Source: Clostridiales bacterium
GTDB taxonomy: Bacteria; Bacillota; Clostridia; Christensenellales; Aristaeellaceae
Direction: 5' to 3'
DNA length: 29,228 nucleotides
Assembly (NCBI GenBank): GCA_004554085.1
Contig: SFNY01000063.1
Span: 1 to 29,228 of the forward strand
Made by a program: the position numbers and the translations under genes. This document shows positions 27,208 through 29,228 of this stretch, piece after piece (the stretch's first letter is position 1; each line of letters opens with the position of its first letter). The notes beneath the pieces are model-generated. The model worked only from the letters and a program-made list of their open reading frames with translations, was not told the origin of the DNA and did not search any database.

Positions 27208-27822
27208 ATGGATATGACTTTGGCATCCTGCCGTGAATTCGTTACCGTTCTGGCCTCCGATGCGCCCGCTCCGGGCGGCGGCGGCGCAGCCGCGCTGGTC
27301 GGCGCAATCGGCACCGCGCTGGGCAACATGGTCGGCTCCCTCACCGTGGGCAAGAAGAAGTATGCCGCGGTTGAGGAGGAGATCATCGCCCTGAAGGCAA
27401 AGTGCGACGATCTGCAGAAGCAGCTGCTGGATCAGGTGGAGGCGGACGAGGTAAACTTCCTGCCCCTGGCCAAGGCCTACGGCATCCCGAAGGATGATCC
27501 CAACCGCGACAAGGTGATGGAGGAAGCCACCATCATCGCCTGCTCCACTCCCATGCACATCATGGAGCTGTGCTGCGAGGCCATCGAAGCCATCGCCGTG
27601 TTCGCCGAGAAGGGCTCCCGCCTGGCGGTGTCCGACGCGGGCTGCGGCGCGGTGTGCTGCAAGGCGGCCCTGCAGGCGGCCAGCCTGAACGTGTTTATCA
27701 ACACCAAGTCCCTCAAGAACCGCGAGGTGGCCGAGGAGATGAACGCCAAGGCGAACGGCATGCTGGACAAGTACTGCGCGATGGCCGACGAGATCTTCGC
27801 CGCCGTCCGTGCGAACTTCTAA
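27208..27822 (+). CDS. fchA: Methenyltetrahydrofolate cyclohydrolase / formiminoTHF cyclodeaminase family
   Basis: The 204-residue helical protein belongs to the FTCD_C family. The N-terminal APAPGGGGAAALVGAIGTAL is the family signature and contains the folate site. It can open 5,10-methenyl-THF to 10-formyl-THF, or release ammonia from formimino-THF. Its place between fhs and folD fits the cyclohydrolase step, which FolD here probably cannot carry out. AGGAG precedes ATG 27208. It lies in the same operon, 85 nt after the fhs frame and 37 nt before folD. Confidence 0.9.
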   Translation: MDMTLASCREFVTVLASDAPAPGGGGAAALVGAIGTALGNMVGSLTVGKKKYAAVEEEIIALKAKCDDLQKQLLDQVEADEVNFLPLAKAYGIPKDDPNRDKVMEEATIIACSTPMHIMELCCEAIEAIAVFAEKGSRLAVSDAGCGAVCCKAALQAASLNVFINTKSLKNREVAEEMNAKANGMLDKYCAMADEIFAAVRANF

Positions 27823-27859
27823 GAGATTCAAAAACCCAAAGGATTCGGAGGAAACAACA

Positions 27860-28747
27860 ATGGCAAAGCAGTTACTGGGCAAGGAAGTCACCGCCGCGCT
27901 GAACGCAAAGCTCCAGGCGCAGGTTGCAGAACTGAAGGAAAAGGGCATCTCCCCGAAGCTGGGCATTCTTCGCTGCGGTGAGAACCCGTCGGATCTGTCC
28001 TATGAGAAGGGCGCTGTGGCCCGCGCGGAGCTGATCGGCGTTGAGGTGGAGAAGTTTGTGCTGCCCGAGGACGTGACCAAGGAGGCTCTGATCGCCAAGA
28101 TCGAGGAGCTCAACGCCAACGACAGCATCCACGGCGTGCTGATGTTCCGCCCCCTGCCCAAGCACCTGAAGGCGGATCAGAACGAGATCTGCAACAAGCT
28201 GGATCCGGCCAAGGATGTGGACTGCATGACCGACCTGTCCAACGCAGGCGTGTTTGAGGACCGCAAGGATCTGGGCTTCGCGCCCTGCACCCCCCAGGCC
28301 TGCATGGAGATCCTGGACTACTACGGCATCGACTGCAAGGGCAAGAGCGCTGTGGTCATCGGCCGCTCCCTGGTCGTGGGCAAGCCCGCAGCCATGATGC
28401 TGATGAAGAAGAACGCCACCGTCACCATCTGCCACACCAAGACGGTCAACACCGCCGAGGTCGCCCGCAGCGCAGACATCCTGGTGTCCGCAGCCGGCGT
28501 GCTGGGCTCCCTGACCAAGGACTTCGTGCGCCCGGGCCAGATCGTGATCGACGTGTCCATCAACTGGGATCCCGAGAAGATCAACTCCAAGGGCGGCAAG
28601 GGCGCAATCGCCGGCGACGCCAAGTTTGACGAGATCGAGCCCATCGTCGAGGCCATCACCCCCGTTCCGGGCGGCGTTGGCTCCGTGACCACCTCCGTGC
28701 TCATCGGCCACGTGGTGGAGGCTGCTGCCCGCAAGGCCGGCCTGTAA
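27860..28747 (+). CDS. folD: Methylenetetrahydrofolate dehydrogenase, probably without cyclohydrolase activity
   Basis: The 295-residue FolD-family protein has both domains: catalytic (1-140) and NAD(P)-binding (about 155-265; VVIGRSLVVGKPAA, CHTKTVNT, ITPVPGGVGSVT). It oxidises 5,10-methylene-THF to methenyl-THF. In bifunctional FolD the hydrolase step needs the lysine of YxxxK and a glutamine in QLPLP. Here Tyr48 is kept, but the lysine position is Ala52 (SYEKGAVAR) and the glutamine position is Phe96 (MFRPLP). The aspartate is kept at Asp121 in KDVDCM. The neighbouring FchA could replace the lost activity. ATG 27860 is preceded by CGGAGGAAAC. A longer in-frame ATG at 27809 lies inside fchA and lacks a site. 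Confidence 0.92.
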   Translation: MAKQLLGKEVTAALNAKLQAQVAELKEKGISPKLGILRCGENPSDLSYEKGAVARAELIGVEVEKFVLPEDVTKEALIAKIEELNANDSIHGVLMFRPLPKHLKADQNEICNKLDPAKDVDCMTDLSNAGVFEDRKDLGFAPCTPQACMEILDYYGIDCKGKSAVVIGRSLVVGKPAAMMLMKKNATVTICHTKTVNTAEVARSADILVSAAGVLGSLTKDFVRPGQIVIDVSINWDPEKINSKGGKGAIAGDAKFDEIEPIVEAITPVPGGVGSVTTSVLIGHVVEAAARKAGL

Positions 28748-28791
28748 GCTGAAAAAGATCCTGCTCCGGCAGGGGGATAGGAGGAAAACAA

Positions 28792-29228
28792 ATGCGTGTT
28801 GAGAAGCTGCGCAAGCAGAGCGACAGCGCAATTCTGCGCTATGTGCTTTCGGCCTTTACGATTGCCTTCCTGATCGCTGCGATCTGTGCGCCGGATCGCA
28901 CGGAGATGCTGAGCGGCCTGTGGCGCATCATCACCAAGCCGTCGCAGTTGACCAAGGATTACTTCTTCATCGAGATCGGCAGCATCTCCGGCGCAATGCT
29001 GAACGCGGCGCTGGTGGGCGCGGTCTGCTGCCTGATGATGTACCTTCCCGGCGCGGTTGTGGGCAGCGGCACCGTCGCGGCCTACATGCTCACCGTGGGC
29101 TACTGCTCCTACGGCATCAACCTGCTGACCATCCTGCCCTTCATCCTGGGCACCTTCGTCTACTCCCTGATCAAGAAGCAGCCCTTCGGCAAGTTCATCA
29201 ACTTCGCCATGTTCTCCACGGCGCTGGC
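28792..29228 (+). CDS. DUF1576 membrane protein, C-terminus beyond the window
   Basis: The first 145 residues are present. After a short charged N-terminus, hydrophobic segments follow (YVLSAFTIAFLIAAICAP, AALVGAVCCLMMYLP, INLLTILPFILGTFVY), so it is a polytopic membrane protein. The pattern LRYVLSAF...CAPDRTEML and the spacing of segments match the DUF1576 family as I remember it. Function is unknown. It starts 44 nt after folD with TAGGAGG upstream, and seems to be the fourth gene of the one-carbon operon. Confidence 0.75.
   Translation, partial: MRVEKLRKQSDSAILRYVLSAFTIAFLIAAICAPDRTEMLSGLWRIITKPSQLTKDYFFIEIGSISGAMLNAALVGAVCCLMMYLPGAVVGSGTVAAYMLTVGYCSYGINLLTILPFILGTFVYSLIKKQPFGKFINFAMFSTAL

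Noticed and set aside
28755..28785. Small hairpin CCTGC/GCAGG between folD and the DUF1576 gene as a terminator
   Set aside because: The stem is only 5 bp, has no T-tract and overlaps the ribosome-site region.

Overview
The window looks like chromosomal DNA from a GC-rich anaerobic member of the Clostridia (Bacillota). The grounds are Shine-Dalgarno sites of AGGAGG type, sigma-A promoters with a 17-nt spacer, a T-box leader, ferredoxin-dependent 2-oxoacid metabolism, a tetrahydrofolate one-carbon operon and a DUF1576 gene. I cannot name the genus. The first ~1,080 bases are clearly more AT-rich than the rest and hold gene remnants. They end in the 3' half of a tRNA-Trp gene, the usual scar of an integrated element.

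Layout. 1-1110: AT-rich remnant (a gene cut by the window edge, a WYL regulator without its N-terminus, terminators, tRNA-Trp 3' half). 1235-3865 (-): secreted cell-wall hydrolase with ten SH3b domains and an NlpC/P60 domain. 4237-8462 (-): operon of a MinD/CooC-like ATPase (internally deleted), a four-subunit 2-oxoacid:ferredoxin oxidoreductase and a branched-chain aminotransferase, behind a 200-nt leader with an intrinsic terminator. 8746-11007 (-): an XRE-cupin-acyl-CoA synthetase fusion behind a T-box leader whose specifier reads as AUC (Ile). 11537-13225 (+): a DUF6273 protein and a LysR regulator. 13330-17140 (-): an ABC importer of the iron(III) type. 17466-19900 (+): a Na/Pi cotransporter and a LOG-family protein. 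20129-21820 (-): an ABC exporter half-transporter whose C-terminus is cut short at a hairpin. 21960-23913 (+): a YprB-like exonuclease and a TPR protein. 24107-25060 (-): a trigger-factor-like chaperone without the ribosome-binding domain. 25255-29228 (+): a glycine-riboswitch-like leader, then fhs (broken), fchA, folD and the start of a DUF1576 membrane protein.

How the genes fit together. The ligase, the oxidoreductase and the aminotransferase together can interconvert a branched-chain acid, its CoA ester, the 2-oxoacid and the amino acid. A T-box turns genes on when its cognate tRNA is uncharged, so an Ile T-box on the ligase favours the biosynthetic direction (2-methylbutyrate to isoleucine by reductive carboxylation) over amino-acid fermentation. 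The fhs-fchA-folD operon is a one-carbon module in which FolD has lost the residues needed for cyclohydrolase activity and a separate FchA can supply that step. The MinD-like gene and fhs each carry an internal deletion that also shifts the frame. That is either real decay or an assembly fault, and should be settled before any metabolic conclusion is drawn from them.
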